The notes: generated by a model not told the origin, from the letters alone. 62,286 nucleotides of DNA from Nonomuraea sp. PA05 (GCF_008086045.1 NZ_VSEY01000060.1:1-62286), one strand, 5' to 3'. Shown: positions 34,208 through 42,404, numbered from the stretch's first letter. A program made the numbers and translations.

Positions 34208-35437
34208 GTGTCTGAGCCCGAGAACACGGCCGGCACCGGCCCCACAACCTCCGTCCCAGCGCGGGCGGCCATCGAGGCCGTTCAGCGGCGCACGATGATC
34301 GTGCTGGTCATCACACAGATCGTCGGCACCGTAGGGGTGGGCGTCGCCCCCTCGATCGGGATCCTGCTGGCCGGCGCGGTCACCGACAACGAAGCCTGGG
34401 CGGGCCTGGCCCGCACCGCGAGCACGCTCGACGCGGCGCTGCTCGGCCTGCCGCTGGGCACCCTGGCCGCCCGCCGCGGACGCCGGGTCGCCGCGGCGCA
34501 GTGGAGCCTGGTCGTGCCGCTGTTCGCCGGGCTGCTGCTGATCGGTGTCGGCCTGGCGGTGAGCCTGCAGTCACGCTTCGCCGCCACCGATCTCGCCCGG
34601 CCGCACCACAAGGCCCGTTCGCTGGCCCTGATCGTCTGGGTGGGCACCCTCGGCTCCGTGCTCGGCCCGAACCTCGGCGTGCCCGGCGAGCTCATCGGCG
34701 CCGCCACCGGCCTGACCGTGTACGCCGCGGCCTTCCTCATCGCCGCGCTCTGCCTGGCCCTGGCCGGGCTGATCGTGTGGGTGTGGCTGCGTCCGGACCC
34801 GCTACTGTTCGGCGGACAGGCGGCGGCCCCTGCCGCCGGGAAGCCGGGCCGCATCCGGCAGGTGCTCGCCGAACTGCGCGGCAACCAGCGGGCCCGGGTG
34901 GCGGTGCTCGCGATCCTCACCGCCCAGGGGGTGATGGTCGCGATCATGACGATGACTCCGGTCCACCTCACCCACCACGGCGGCTCGATCACCCTCGTCG
35001 GCATCACGATCAGCCTGCACATCGTCGGCATGTACGCCCCGGCCCCGCTCGTCGGACTGATCGCCGACCGCTACGGGCACCGGCCGGCGATCAGCGCCGG
35101 GCTCACCATCCTGACCGCCTCGCTCCTGATCGGCGCCCTGAAGCCCGACGACACCGGCTGGATCATCACCTCGCTGATCCTGCTGGGCATCGGCTGGTCC
35201 TTCGTCAACGTCGCCGGGTCCGCGCTGTTCAACGCCGCCGTCTCCGCCGAGACCCGCGCCTCCTCCCAGGGCGGCGTCGACGCGCTGTCGAACCTGTGCG
35301 GAGCCGCCGCGGCCTTCGCGTCCGGACCGCTGCTGGCCGTCAGCAGCTTCTCCCTGCTGGCCGTCCTGGCCCTCATCGCGCTCCTTCCACTCGCCATCCT
35401 CATGGCCGGCCGTGCCCTCGCCCGCCAGAGCGCCTGA
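34208..35437 (+). CDS. MFS drug-type transporter with an internal deletion
   Basis: This 409-residue member of the same MFS branch as the 46276 gene shares VAIMTMTPVH, WLRPDPLL and GPNL motifs. GTG 34208 is preceded by AAGGA. Compared with the paralogue, the region between GRR (end of helix 2) and SRFAATDLA is about 17 residues shorter, removing most of one transmembrane helix (helix 3/4). The rest, including both six-helix halves, is intact. It may be inactive or have altered topology. Substrate is unknown. Confidence 0.8.
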   Translation: MSEPENTAGTGPTTSVPARAAIEAVQRRTMIVLVITQIVGTVGVGVAPSIGILLAGAVTDNEAWAGLARTASTLDAALLGLPLGTLAARRGRRVAAAQWSLVVPLFAGLLLIGVGLAVSLQSRFAATDLARPHHKARSLALIVWVGTLGSVLGPNLGVPGELIGAATGLTVYAAAFLIAALCLALAGLIVWVWLRPDPLLFGGQAAAPAAGKPGRIRQVLAELRGNQRARVAVLAILTAQGVMVAIMTMTPVHLTHHGGSITLVGITISLHIVGMYAPAPLVGLIADRYGHRPAISAGLTILTASLLIGALKPDDTGWIITSLILLGIGWSFVNVAGSALFNAAVSAETRASSQGGVDALSNLCGAAAAFASGPLLAVSSFSLLAVLALIALLPLAILMAGRALARQSA

Positions 35438-35487
35438 CTCCGCCCGCCGACCACCGCCGTCACCTCGGCCCGAGAAGGGAGGCGCAC

Positions 35488-36207
35488 ATGGCGCCATTCA
35501 CCTGCCAGCACGACGTCGTCGTGGTCGGTGCCGGCCCGGCCGGCCTCACGGCCGCGGCGGCCCCGCACGCGGCCGGGCTCGACACGGTGTGCGTGGAGGC
35601 CCGCGATCGCACGGGAGGACGGCCCGCGAGCACCGGCGACGCGCTCGCCCAGCGACCCGCCGGCGTCCAGCGGATCACCGGCAACCCCATCGACGCGCCC
35701 GCCTACCGGTACGGGCCGGGCGCCGCGGCACTGACCGCGGCACTGACCGCGGGCCTGGCGGCCCAGCTTCCTGACAACGCGCTGCGCCTGTCCACCCCGG
35801 TCACCGGCATCCGCCGCGACGTGGACACGGTCGAGGTGCGAACGGCTGCCGGACGCCTGAACGCCGGCCAGGTCGTCCTGGCGATCGCACCCGCCGGCCA
35901 GGACGCCGCACAGCCCGAAGCGTTGCACGTCCAGGACCGGAGCAGCCAACGATGGGCCGCATCGCCCGGGATCCGGCACCTGACAGACTACGACCTGTTC
36001 GGCCACCCGCTTCTACCAGCGGCCGGCGCTGGCCGGTTGCACGGGGCATCGACCGAAACCGCCACCGGCTGCGCCGGACACGTCGAAGGCGCCCTCCTGG
36101 CCGGCGAACGAGCCGCCCACGCCGTCCTCACCGCCCGAACCGCGTACCGGCCGGTCCGGCACACCACTGCCCGCCCACCGACGATCGGATGTGACCTCGA
36201 TGTATGA
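35488..36207 (+). CDS. internally deleted flavin amine oxidase-like protein (possible pseudogene)
   Basis: The open frame of 239 residues begins VVVVGAGPAGLTAAAAPHAA with EARDRTGGR (dinucleotide-binding fold), continues with a middle FAD-domain part (RLSTPVTGIRRDVDTVEVRT) and ends with the family C-terminal block HGASTETATGCAGHVEGALL. Normal flavin monoamine oxidases have about 430-460 residues, so the substrate domain and part of the FAD domain are missing, yet the frame is kept. GGGAGG precedes ATG 35488. It probably no longer works as an oxidase. The DinB gene overlaps its end by eight bases. Confidence 0.7.
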   Translation: MAPFTCQHDVVVVGAGPAGLTAAAAPHAAGLDTVCVEARDRTGGRPASTGDALAQRPAGVQRITGNPIDAPAYRYGPGAAALTAALTAGLAAQLPDNALRLSTPVTGIRRDVDTVEVRTAAGRLNAGQVVLAIAPAGQDAAQPEALHVQDRSSQRWAASPGIRHLTDYDLFGHPLLPAAGAGRLHGASTETATGCAGHVEGALLAGERAAHAVLTARTAYRPVRHTTARPPTIGCDLDV

Positions 36208-36736
36208 GATCCCGCAACTGCTGACCGAGTACGACCGCGCCCGCGCCTACACCGACGAACTGTGGCGCGACCTGACCACCGACGAGCTTCACTGGCGCCC
36301 CGAGCAGAACTTCAGCCCCATCGGCTGGCACCTCGGCCACCAGGCCCACGTGGCCCACTTCATGATCCGCAACCTCACCGCGGCCGAACCGAGCCCCGCC
36401 CCCGACCTGGACGACCTCATGGACTCCGCCAACCCCGAAGCCGGCCGGCTGCCCTTGCCCGACCCCCGGCGACTGGCCGGCTTCCGCGCCACTGTCGGCG
36501 AACGGGTCCACGCCCGCATGAACGCCATCGGCGCCGGAGACGTCGGCGCCCCCGCCCAACTCAAGATCATCGCTCAGACGCTGCTCATGGCCATCATCAA
36601 CCACGAGTACCAGCACGACCGCTGGATCGGCGAGGTCCGCAACCGCGACCTCGGCCACGCCCTGCCCGACGACCCTGCCTCCGACCTCCTCACCACCGTC
36701 GACGGCTACCTGGTCGTGTGCGGCTGGAACCACTGA
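36200..36736 (+). CDS. DinB/YfiT-like metalloprotein
   Basis: This 178-residue four-helix-bundle protein of the DinB superfamily has putative metal-binding histidines in IGWHLGHQAH and NHEYQHDRW. Members include thiol-dependent S-transferases (mycothiol or bacillithiol) and sulfoxide synthases, but the EgtB signature is not seen. ATG 36200 overlaps the amine oxidase stop; GTG 36191 is an alternative. It is the last gene of the run. Confidence 0.8.
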   Translation: MYEIPQLLTEYDRARAYTDELWRDLTTDELHWRPEQNFSPIGWHLGHQAHVAHFMIRNLTAAEPSPAPDLDDLMDSANPEAGRLPLPDPRRLAGFRATVGERVHARMNAIGAGDVGAPAQLKIIAQTLLMAIINHEYQHDRWIGEVRNRDLGHALPDDPASDLLTTVDGYLVVCGWNH

Positions 36737-37147
36737 AAAGCACACATCCATGCCTGACCCACGTGACATGGCGGCGGGCTTCAAGGCGCCGTGCCGACCG
36801 GACCGCCCCCTCCAGACCGCAAGGAGTAGCCGCTCGGGGTGACCTGCCCGCAGTACCTTGTGCTGGTGTTGCCGTGGCAGCACGAGCAGAGCACCGTCCG
36901 CGAGCTGGGCGACGCGCTCCGCCTCCACCTCCGCCAGAGCCACCGCCAGAGCCACCGCCACCGCCCGGGGCCGCGTCGCGCCGGCCGCTTCGCCGAACGC
37001 CCCGCCCCATCGCGCCGTTCGCGCCGAAAGTCGGGGGCAAAAGTCGCGTGCCAGAGGACCAAAGTCCCTCCGACAGGGGAGAGAGGCCTCTAAGCGGCGG
37101 CCCCCCGCCGCGAGAGCGTGAGAGGAACCGGACACGCGGAGGCGGCG
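36737..37147. other. 411 bp upstream region of the UspA genes
   Basis: No gene is recognised. The last third contains two DosR-like boxes (37034 and 37056), so the 5' region of the stress cluster is here. A 12 bp GCCACCGCCAGA repeat lies near 36935-36965. Confidence 0.6.
37034..37069. promoter_or_regulatory. two DosR-like boxes before the first UspA gene
   Basis: The stronger box, read on the minus strand, is GGGACTTTGGTCCT (37069-37056), 12 of 14 matches to GGGACTWWAGTCCC. A weaker one, GGGGCAAAAGTCGC (37034-37047), has 11 of 14 and lies 22 bases from it. Paired boxes are usual for DosR targets. They are about 80-115 bases upstream of the start at 37148. Confidence 0.55.
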
Positions 37148-37999
37148 ATGCGCAGGGACGATCTCGGTGTGCTGGTCGGCTACGACGGCTCGTCCTCGGC
37201 GCGGGAAGCCCTGCGCTGGGGTGCCGCCGAGGCCGCCGGCAGACGGCTCCCCCTCACCGTGTGCCACGTGTGGGACCGGCCGCATCCGGAGTGGCCGGAC
37301 GAGGTGGTGCCGCTCGAACTCGTCCGCCGCCCCGCCCAGCAGCTGGTCAAGGACGCCGCCGCCTGGGCCGTCCGGCAGCATCCCACCGTCCCGGTCAACA
37401 CGCTGACCGACCGGGGCGCCGCCGCGGCGCTGCTGACCGAGCTGTCCGCGCGGGCCGCGCTGATCGTGCTGGGCACCCGCGGGTTCGGCGAGGTCAGAGG
37501 TGTCACGGTGGGCTCGGTCAGCGGTCACGTCGCCGCCCACGCCCGCTGCCCGGTGATCGTCATGCGGGGGAGCCCGGAGGAACGCGCCGCCCGCGAGGTG
37601 CTGGTGGGCTTCGACGGCTCGCCGGCGTCCGGGGCCGCGCTCGGCTTCGCCGCCATGGAGGCGGCCCGGCTGGACGCCCGGCTGCGGGTCCTGCTCGCCC
37701 GGCGCGAGCGCGATCCTGGCCCGCGAGGGGGAAGCGTCCAGGCCCAGAGCACCGCCTGGCACGAACTCATCAGCAGGCAGCGGGCCTTTCCCCCGCTGGA
37801 GGCCGCGGTCGTCGTCGTGGACGAGCCCGCGCGGCGGGCGCTGCTGGAGGCGTCGCGCAAGGCGTGCCTGCTGGTGGTCGGCGCGCGCGGCCTGGGCGAG
37901 GGCCTGGGTGAGGGACGCGGGCCGGTGCTCGGCTCCGTCAGCCAGGCCATGGTGCACCACGCGCCGTGCCCGGTCGCCGTGGTCCACCACCAGCCCTGA
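37148..37999 (+). CDS. tandem universal stress protein (UspA), first
   Basis: This 283-residue protein has two UspA domains (residues 5-140 and 150-283), each with an ATP-site glycine motif ending in GSVS (GTRGFGEVRGVTVGSVS; GARGLGEGLGEG then VLGSVS). UspA proteins bind ATP and help cells survive hypoxia and stasis. ATG 37148 is chosen because GGAGG lies eight bases upstream. It is a probable DosR-type target from the boxes upstream and the stress genes downstream. Confidence 0.9.
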   Translation: MRRDDLGVLVGYDGSSSAREALRWGAAEAAGRRLPLTVCHVWDRPHPEWPDEVVPLELVRRPAQQLVKDAAAWAVRQHPTVPVNTLTDRGAAAALLTELSARAALIVLGTRGFGEVRGVTVGSVSGHVAAHARCPVIVMRGSPEERAAREVLVGFDGSPASGAALGFAAMEAARLDARLRVLLARRERDPGPRGGSVQAQSTAWHELISRQRAFPPLEAAVVVVDEPARRALLEASRKACLLVVGARGLGEGLGEGRGPVLGSVSQAMVHHAPCPVAVVHHQP

Positions 38000-38041
38000 C
38001 CCCTCACCACGCGCCGGACGGCCGTTCGGCTCCTGACCGCC

Positions 38042-38055
38042 GGGACTTACGGCCC
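38042..38055. promoter_or_regulatory. DosR-like box before the second UspA gene
   Basis: GGGACTTACGGCCC matches GGGACTWWAGTCCC at 12 of 14 positions and fits the common GGGAC-N4-GGCCC variant. It lies 55-68 bases upstream of the start at 38110. Confidence 0.6.
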
Positions 38056-38109
38056 TGCACAGCGTCCCTCGCATCGGATCTGATGGCTGTGATGACAGAG
38101 GAGGACGCC

Positions 38110-38958
38110 ATGATCGTTGTGGGGGTCGACGGTTCCCTGCCCGCACGTGCCGCGGTGGCCTGGGCCGCCGGCGACGCCTTCCGCAGGCACCAGCCCCTGC
38201 TGCTGGTGCACGCGGTGGACCGGCAGCCGTACCAGATCTCGAAGTTCCCCGATCCCGACCGGCCCGACTCGTTGCGGCGCACCGGGCAGCGGGCGCTCAA
38301 CGAGGCGGTGGCCCTGGTCCACGAGCGCCAGCCCAGCGTCGAGGTCACCACCGTGCTGGAGGACGGGGCGCCCGCGCTGGTTCTGCGCCAGCAGGCGAAG
38401 GCGGCCGCCGAGGTGGTGGTGGGCACCAGGGGGCTCGGCGGGATCACCGGCACCCTGCTCGGCTCGGTCAGCGACCACGTCGCCGGTCACGCCGAGGCGC
38501 CCGTCGTGGTCGTGCACGCCAAGTCGCGGCCGGTGCACGGGCAGGTCGTCGTGGGCGTCGCTGACACCCCCGAATGCCGGCCCGCCCTGGCCTATGCCTT
38601 CGAGCAGGCGGCGTTGCGGGGCAGCACGCTGCGGGCGGTGCACGCCTGGCGGCGGCCCGTGCGGGCGTTCGGGACCGAGCTTCCGCATGAGATGGAGGAG
38701 GAGCGGGCCGCGCGTGAGGAGACGGTGCGGGCCTGCTTGCGGCCGTTCACCCAGCGGTATCCGGACGTGAGCGTGGTCGAGGACGTGCGCTACGCCGACG
38801 CGGTCGAGGCGCTCACCCGTACCTCGGAGGAGGCGGACCTGCTGATCGTCGGGTCGCACGGGCGGGGCGTCGTCAGCGCGGCGCTGCTGGGGTCGGTCAG
38901 CAAGGGCGTGCTGCACCGCGCGCCCTGCACGGTCGCCGTGGTCCGAGGGGCGGGCTGA
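38110..38958 (+). CDS. tandem universal stress protein (UspA), second
   Basis: This 282-residue protein has two UspA domains (VGVDGSLPARAAVAWA at the N-terminus; GTRGLGGITGTLLGSVS; second-domain motif GSHGRGVVSAALLGSVS). Both G-2x-G-9x-G(S) ATP sites are complete, better kept than in the first UspA. ATG 38110 is preceded by AGGAGG. It probably has its own promoter, as a DosR-like box lies in the 110-base gap after the first UspA. Confidence 0.92.
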   Translation: MIVVGVDGSLPARAAVAWAAGDAFRRHQPLLLVHAVDRQPYQISKFPDPDRPDSLRRTGQRALNEAVALVHERQPSVEVTTVLEDGAPALVLRQQAKAAAEVVVGTRGLGGITGTLLGSVSDHVAGHAEAPVVVVHAKSRPVHGQVVVGVADTPECRPALAYAFEQAALRGSTLRAVHAWRRPVRAFGTELPHEMEEERAAREETVRACLRPFTQRYPDVSVVEDVRYADAVEALTRTSEEADLLIVGSHGRGVVSAALLGSVSKGVLHRAPCTVAVVRGAG

Positions 38959-38981
38959 CGTCCCGCCGGAAGAGCGGTGCG

Positions 38982-39232
38982 TCAACGGACGGCGCCGCCG
39001 CGGGCGGCAGGGCCCGCGGCGGCGTCGTCGTGCTTCCACGACAGCTCGTCCCGCACGGCGACGACCCCCTCGACGTTCCCGGCCAGGCTGACGGCGGTGA
39101 CCGCCTGGCTGTGCTCGGCGCAAGTGCCGGTCAGGGTGCCGACGGCGTCGGGCACGGAGAGTCGGTCACGGAGACCCGGGCCTGGCCGGGCAGCACCTCG
39201 CACGCGCTGACGATCCCGACGACCCGTGTCAT
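38982..39232 (-). pseudogene. decayed third CBS-BON protein
   Basis: An ATG overlapping the stop of the upstream CBS gene (ATGA, 39232-39229) reads MTRVVGIVSACEVL... RVSVTD, like the end of a CBS pair and start of a BON domain, then meets a stop. A second frame carries on with AVGTLTGTCAEHSQAVTAV and NVEGVVAVRDELSWKHDD, the BON end shared with the neighbour at 39837. A frameshift and loss of most CBS sequence make this a pseudogene, or at most a lone BON peptide. Confidence 0.6.
38993..39024. terminator. strong GC hairpin between convergent stress genes
   Basis: CGCCGCCGCGGGC (38993-39005) and GCCCGCGGCGGCG (39012-39024) are perfect 13 bp arms with a 6-base loop. The stem sits 35 bases after the UspA stop and after the convergent CBS/BON cluster, so it can stop transcription from both sides. 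No T-run follows, as usual in actinomycetes. Confidence 0.6.
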
Positions 39233-39834
39233 GGTCCTCTCCTGAGATGCTTGACCCGGACGATGCCGGGCACGGTGCCGGCCAGCAGGTCGGCGATGTG
39301 GTCGGCGTGCTCGTGCGGCGGCCCGCTCAGCTCGGCCACGCCGTCGCGCACGGTGACGTCCCAGCTCAGGCCGAACGGGTAGTGCTCGCGCAGCGCCTCG
39401 ACGACCGCGCGGCGCAGCTCCTCGTCCGGACGGGCCAGCGTCGCCATCAGGTCGCGGCGGCTGACCATGCCGACGACCCGCTCGTCGCGGACCACGGGCA
39501 GGCTCTTGATCCGCTTGCCCACCATGAGGTCGATGACGTGGGTGACGTCGGTGGTCTCGGTGACGGTGACGGGCTCGCGGGTCATGACCTCCATGACCCG
39601 GCGCGGCGGCGGCTCGGGCGCGGCGCTCGGCGGCAGCATGGTGGCGCGCGGGTCCGCCTCGAACTCGCCGCGCAGCAGGTCCACCTCGCTGACCACGCCG
39701 ACGAGACGGTCGCTGTCGTCGACGACGGGCGCGGCCGTGATGTCGTTGTCGTACAGGGTCCGGATGGCCCGCCGCACCGGGTCGGTGCGCCGGACCGTGA
39801 TGGCCGGGCTGCTCATGACCTCGCGCACCAGCAT
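39229..39834 (-). CDS. CBS-pair protein with C-terminal BON domain
   Basis: This 201-residue protein has two CBS motifs (MLVREVMSSPAITV..., RVVGMVSRRDLM) spanning 1-130 and a BON-like tail (WDVTVRDGVAELSGPPHEHADHI, then GIVRVKHL). CBS pairs bind adenine nucleotides; BON domains may bind membranes or lipids. It starts two bases after the stop of the 226-residue homologue, so both are made from one mRNA. Function is unknown; both are typical neighbours of UspA genes. Confidence 0.88.
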   Translation of the reverse strand: MLVREVMSSPAITVRRTDPVRRAIRTLYDNDITAAPVVDDSDRLVGVVSEVDLLRGEFEADPRATMLPPSAAPEPPPRRVMEVMTREPVTVTETTDVTHVIDLMVGKRIKSLPVVRDERVVGMVSRRDLMATLARPDEELRRAVVEALREHYPFGLSWDVTVRDGVAELSGPPHEHADHIADLLAGTVPGIVRVKHLRRGP

Positions 39835-39836
39835 GA

Positions 39837-40517
39837 CTAGTACGTCTCCCACTTGGAGTCGTCCTGCTTCCAGGTGAGCTTGTCCACGACGTCCACCACG
39901 CCGTTGACCCGGCCGGCCATGCGGACGGCGATGGCGGTCTCGGTGCGCCGCTCCATCCACCCGGACAGCGTCACGATTCCCTGGTGAACGCCCACCTCGA
40001 CGCCCTCGGTGTCCACCCACAGGCTCCGGTCGAGTACGTCCTCGCGCACCACGCGGGCGATCTCCTCGTCGGATCGGAGGAACAGCTTGACCAGGTCGCG
40101 GCGGCTGACGATGCCGACGAGCCGGCCGTCGCCGTCCACGACCGCCAGGCGCTTGACGTCGTGCGCGTCCATCAGGCGGGCGGCCTCGACCGTGGCGGCC
40201 TGGGGGGAGACGCGGACGGCGGGGCTGGTCATCAGCTCGCCGGCGGTGTCGCCCTCCGCCTTCTCCCGCCCCTTGGGGTGGCGCATGCGGGCGCGCAGCG
40301 GCGGCCGGTAGCCCTCGCGGTAGAACTGCTCCCTGAACTCCTCCTTGCGCAGCAGGTCCGCCTCGGACACCATGCCCAGCACGTGCCCGTCGTCGTCGAC
40401 GACGGGGACGGCGCTGATGCCGCCGGCGATGAGCGCCTCGGCGATGTCCTTGAACGGGGTGGGGGCGGTGACGGTGACGACGTCGGTCGTCATGACGTCC
40501 GCGACGGTCAGGCGCAT
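39837..40517 (-). CDS. CBS-pair protein with BON domain, first of the operon
   Basis: This 226-residue protein has a CBS pair (MRLTVADVMTTDVVTVTA; VLGMVSEADLL; KRLAVVDGDGRLVGIVSRRD) and a complete BON domain (VEVGVHQGIVTLSGWMERRTE, NGVVDVVDKLTWKQDD). It is the promoter-proximal gene of the leftward CBS operon, with a DosR-like box 72 bases upstream. A longer in-frame extension exists but ATG 40517 starts exactly at the conserved CBS fold. Confidence 0.9.
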   Translation of the reverse strand: MRLTVADVMTTDVVTVTAPTPFKDIAEALIAGGISAVPVVDDDGHVLGMVSEADLLRKEEFREQFYREGYRPPLRARMRHPKGREKAEGDTAGELMTSPAVRVSPQAATVEAARLMDAHDVKRLAVVDGDGRLVGIVSRRDLVKLFLRSDEEIARVVREDVLDRSLWVDTEGVEVGVHQGIVTLSGWMERRTETAIAVRMAGRVNGVVDVVDKLTWKQDDSKWETY

Positions 40518-40588
40518 CGCGATCAGCTCTTCTCTCTGGCTCGGGGGTCTGTCGCCCTCATCACACCTCGCGAACTGCCCGGCGTTGA

Positions 40589-40602
40589 GGGGCGAAGGTC
40601 CC
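40589..40602. promoter_or_regulatory. DosR-like box before the CBS operon
   Basis: GGGGCGAAGGTCCC, followed by GAA as in the full consensus, matches the DosR core at 11 of 14 positions. It lies 72 bases upstream of the CBS start and 84 bases before the divergent sigma factor, so it could act on either. Confidence 0.5.
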
Positions 40603-40685
40603 GAAACGGGACAGCCATCCGTCACAGGGCCGGTGCAACCTTTCGCCCACGGGGTGGCGTTGGGAACGGGCGAGAGGAGATCACA

Positions 40686-41204
40686 TTGGACCGTCACGAC
40701 GGCTTCCGCGAGTTCGTGCTCGCCCGCCAGCAAGCGCTGATGCGGACGGCGTACCTGCTCACGGGAGACGCCCATCTCGCCGAGGACCTGCTCCAGAGCG
40801 TCCTGGTCAAAATAGCCGGGCAGTGGGGCAAGCTGTCCAGGGACGGCAACCCGGAGGCTTACACCCGCAGAGCGCTGGTCAACCAGTACATCTCCTGGCG
40901 GCGCAGGCCCAGCCCCGAGCTGCCGAGCGCCGACGTGCCCGAGCGGGGCGTCGTGAGCGACGACGCCGCCCTCGACCGCATCGTGCTGCGGCAGGCGCTC
41001 GCCAGGCTGGGCCCCAAGCAGCGCGCCGTGATCGTGCTGCGGTTCTGGGAGGACCTGACGGAGGCGCAGACCGCCGAGGTGCTCGGCTGCTCCGTCGGCA
41101 ACGTCAAGAGCCAGACCCACCACGCGCTGGCCCGCCTGCGGGCGATCGCGCCCGAACTGGCGCACCTGCTGAACGACCCCGAACTCGCGGAGGTGATCCG
41201 ATGA
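40686..41204 (+). CDS. SigE-family ECF-like RNA polymerase sigma factor
   Basis: This 172-residue sigma-70 family protein has region 2 (FVLARQQALMRTAYLLTGDAH, AEDLLQSVLVKI) and region 4 (LGPKQRAVIVLRFWEDLTEAQ with HTH EVLGCSVGNVKSQTHHALARL). It matches the short SigE-like actinomycete group (sigma-70 family SigE). TTG 40686 has GGAG seven bases upstream and fits the family start. It overlaps the next gene by four bases (ATGA), so the downstream product is probably its regulator or output. Confidence 0.9.
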   Translation: MDRHDGFREFVLARQQALMRTAYLLTGDAHLAEDLLQSVLVKIAGQWGKLSRDGNPEAYTRRALVNQYISWRRRPSPELPSADVPERGVVSDDAALDRIVLRQALARLGPKQRAVIVLRFWEDLTEAQTAEVLGCSVGNVKSQTHHALARLRAIAPELAHLLNDPELAEVIR

Positions 41205-42310
41205 CCCGGCTGCGTGAGGCCCTCGACGGCATCGCGGCGGAGGCGCCCCAGGCGGACCTGCTCGACGCGGCCATCGCCGGGCACCGGCGCCGGCGGCGGA
41301 CCACGGCGGCCGTGACGGTGGCGCTGGCCGCCGCCACCACGGCCGCCGTGGTCGCGGCGACCGGCGCCGTCGCGGCGCTGCCCTGGCAGCCGGCCGCCCT
41401 GCCTGCCGTGCCGCAGCAGGCGGCCGTGCCGCCCGACCTGCCCGAGGGGGCGGTGGGGGTGCTCAGCCACGCCTACCGGACGCCGTGCACGAGGGCGGGC
41501 GACGGCGGGCTCGACTGCGATGACATGGAGTGGCGGGTGGTCACCGCCGCAGGGAAGACGTACCGGATGCCGCAGGCGCTCGTCCGCACCGAGAGTGACC
41601 ACGACACCCCCGTGGCGCTCAGCCGGGACGGGCGCAAGCTCGCCTACTACAGCAGGCAGTCGCAGGCGCACGTGGTGCGCGACATGGTGACCGGCGCCGA
41701 GGTGACCGGGCCGCGGCTGCCGGAGGAGCAGATCGAGATCGGCTCCATGCTGGTGGTGTCCGACGACGGCCGTTACCTGGTCTTCGACCCGAGGGAGGGC
41801 ACCAAGTACCCGGGCAGGCTCATCGACATGCGGACCGGGAAGCAGACCACGATCAACGGCAAGTACGAGCCGGTCGCCGTCAAGGACGGCGTGGTCGAGC
41901 TGGTCCGTTACGTGCGGACGGACCTGTGGTTCATGCCGGTCACCGGAGGCGGCAAGCCGGTGCGGTTCGACGGGAGGTTCATCGGGTTCAGCGAGCTGGC
42001 CCCCGACGGGCGTACGGTGCTCGCGCTCAACGGCGAGCACGTCAGGCGCGCGACGCCGACGATCACCGTGCTCGACGTGAAGACGGGACGCGCCGTGCGG
42101 GAGATCGCCGTCACCGGGCTGTCCAGGACCCGTGGCGTCGCCTTTCCCACCATCTGGCGTAACGGGGCGGAGGTCGTGGTCAGGTACGACGGCGGGAGCG
42201 GCTGGGAGATCTACTCCGTCGACGTCGGAACGGGCAAGGCCCGGCTGCTGACCAGGCACGACAACAAGACCATGAGCCTGGTCCTTCCCGGGGCGGCGGC
42301 AGGCGTGTAG
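41201..42310 (+). CDS. single-pass membrane protein coupled to the sigma factor
   Basis: This 369-residue protein has a short cytosolic N-terminus (MTRLREALDGIAAEAPQADL then HRRRRR), one transmembrane helix (about 38-60) and a large extracytoplasmic domain with beta-propeller-like repeats (LSRDGRKLAYYS, VSDDGRYLVFDP, LAPDGRTVLALN). There is no zinc-binding anti-sigma motif, so an anti-sigma role is not shown, but the gene position and topology fit a membrane-bound regulator. Translation is coupled to the sigma gene. Confidence 0.8.
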   Translation: MTRLREALDGIAAEAPQADLLDAAIAGHRRRRRTTAAVTVALAAATTAAVVAATGAVAALPWQPAALPAVPQQAAVPPDLPEGAVGVLSHAYRTPCTRAGDGGLDCDDMEWRVVTAAGKTYRMPQALVRTESDHDTPVALSRDGRKLAYYSRQSQAHVVRDMVTGAEVTGPRLPEEQIEIGSMLVVSDDGRYLVFDPREGTKYPGRLIDMRTGKQTTINGKYEPVAVKDGVVELVRYVRTDLWFMPVTGGGKPVRFDGRFIGFSELAPDGRTVLALNGEHVRRATPTITVLDVKTGRAVREIAVTGLSRTRGVAFPTIWRNGAEVVVRYDGGSGWEIYSVDVGTGKARLLTRHDNKTMSLVLPGAAAGV

Positions 42311-42352
42311 CCCTGACCCCGCCGCTGGGCGGCGGGCGTGCGGCCCTGACCC

Positions 42353-42386
42353 AGCCGCAGCCGCAGCCGCAGCCGCAGCCGCGGTG
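42353..42386. repeat. 6 bp CAGCCG repeat
   Basis: Five and a half perfect copies of CAGCCG lie between the sigma-coupled gene and the convergent recombinase-like gene. No terminator stem is otherwise seen in this 94-base gap. Confidence 0.85.
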
Positions 42387-42404
42387 GCAGCGGCGCGAGG
42401 TGGG

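Noticed and set aside
36737..37147. Short frames upstream of the UspA genes
   Set aside because: They are low-complexity Arg/His-rich translations without ribosome sites, as expected from GC-rich repeats.
41201..42310. TolB-like translocation protein
   Set aside because: The DGR/YLVF repeats resemble WD40/TolB-type blades, but the protein has a membrane anchor, is coupled to a sigma factor and lacks a TolB N-terminal domain.
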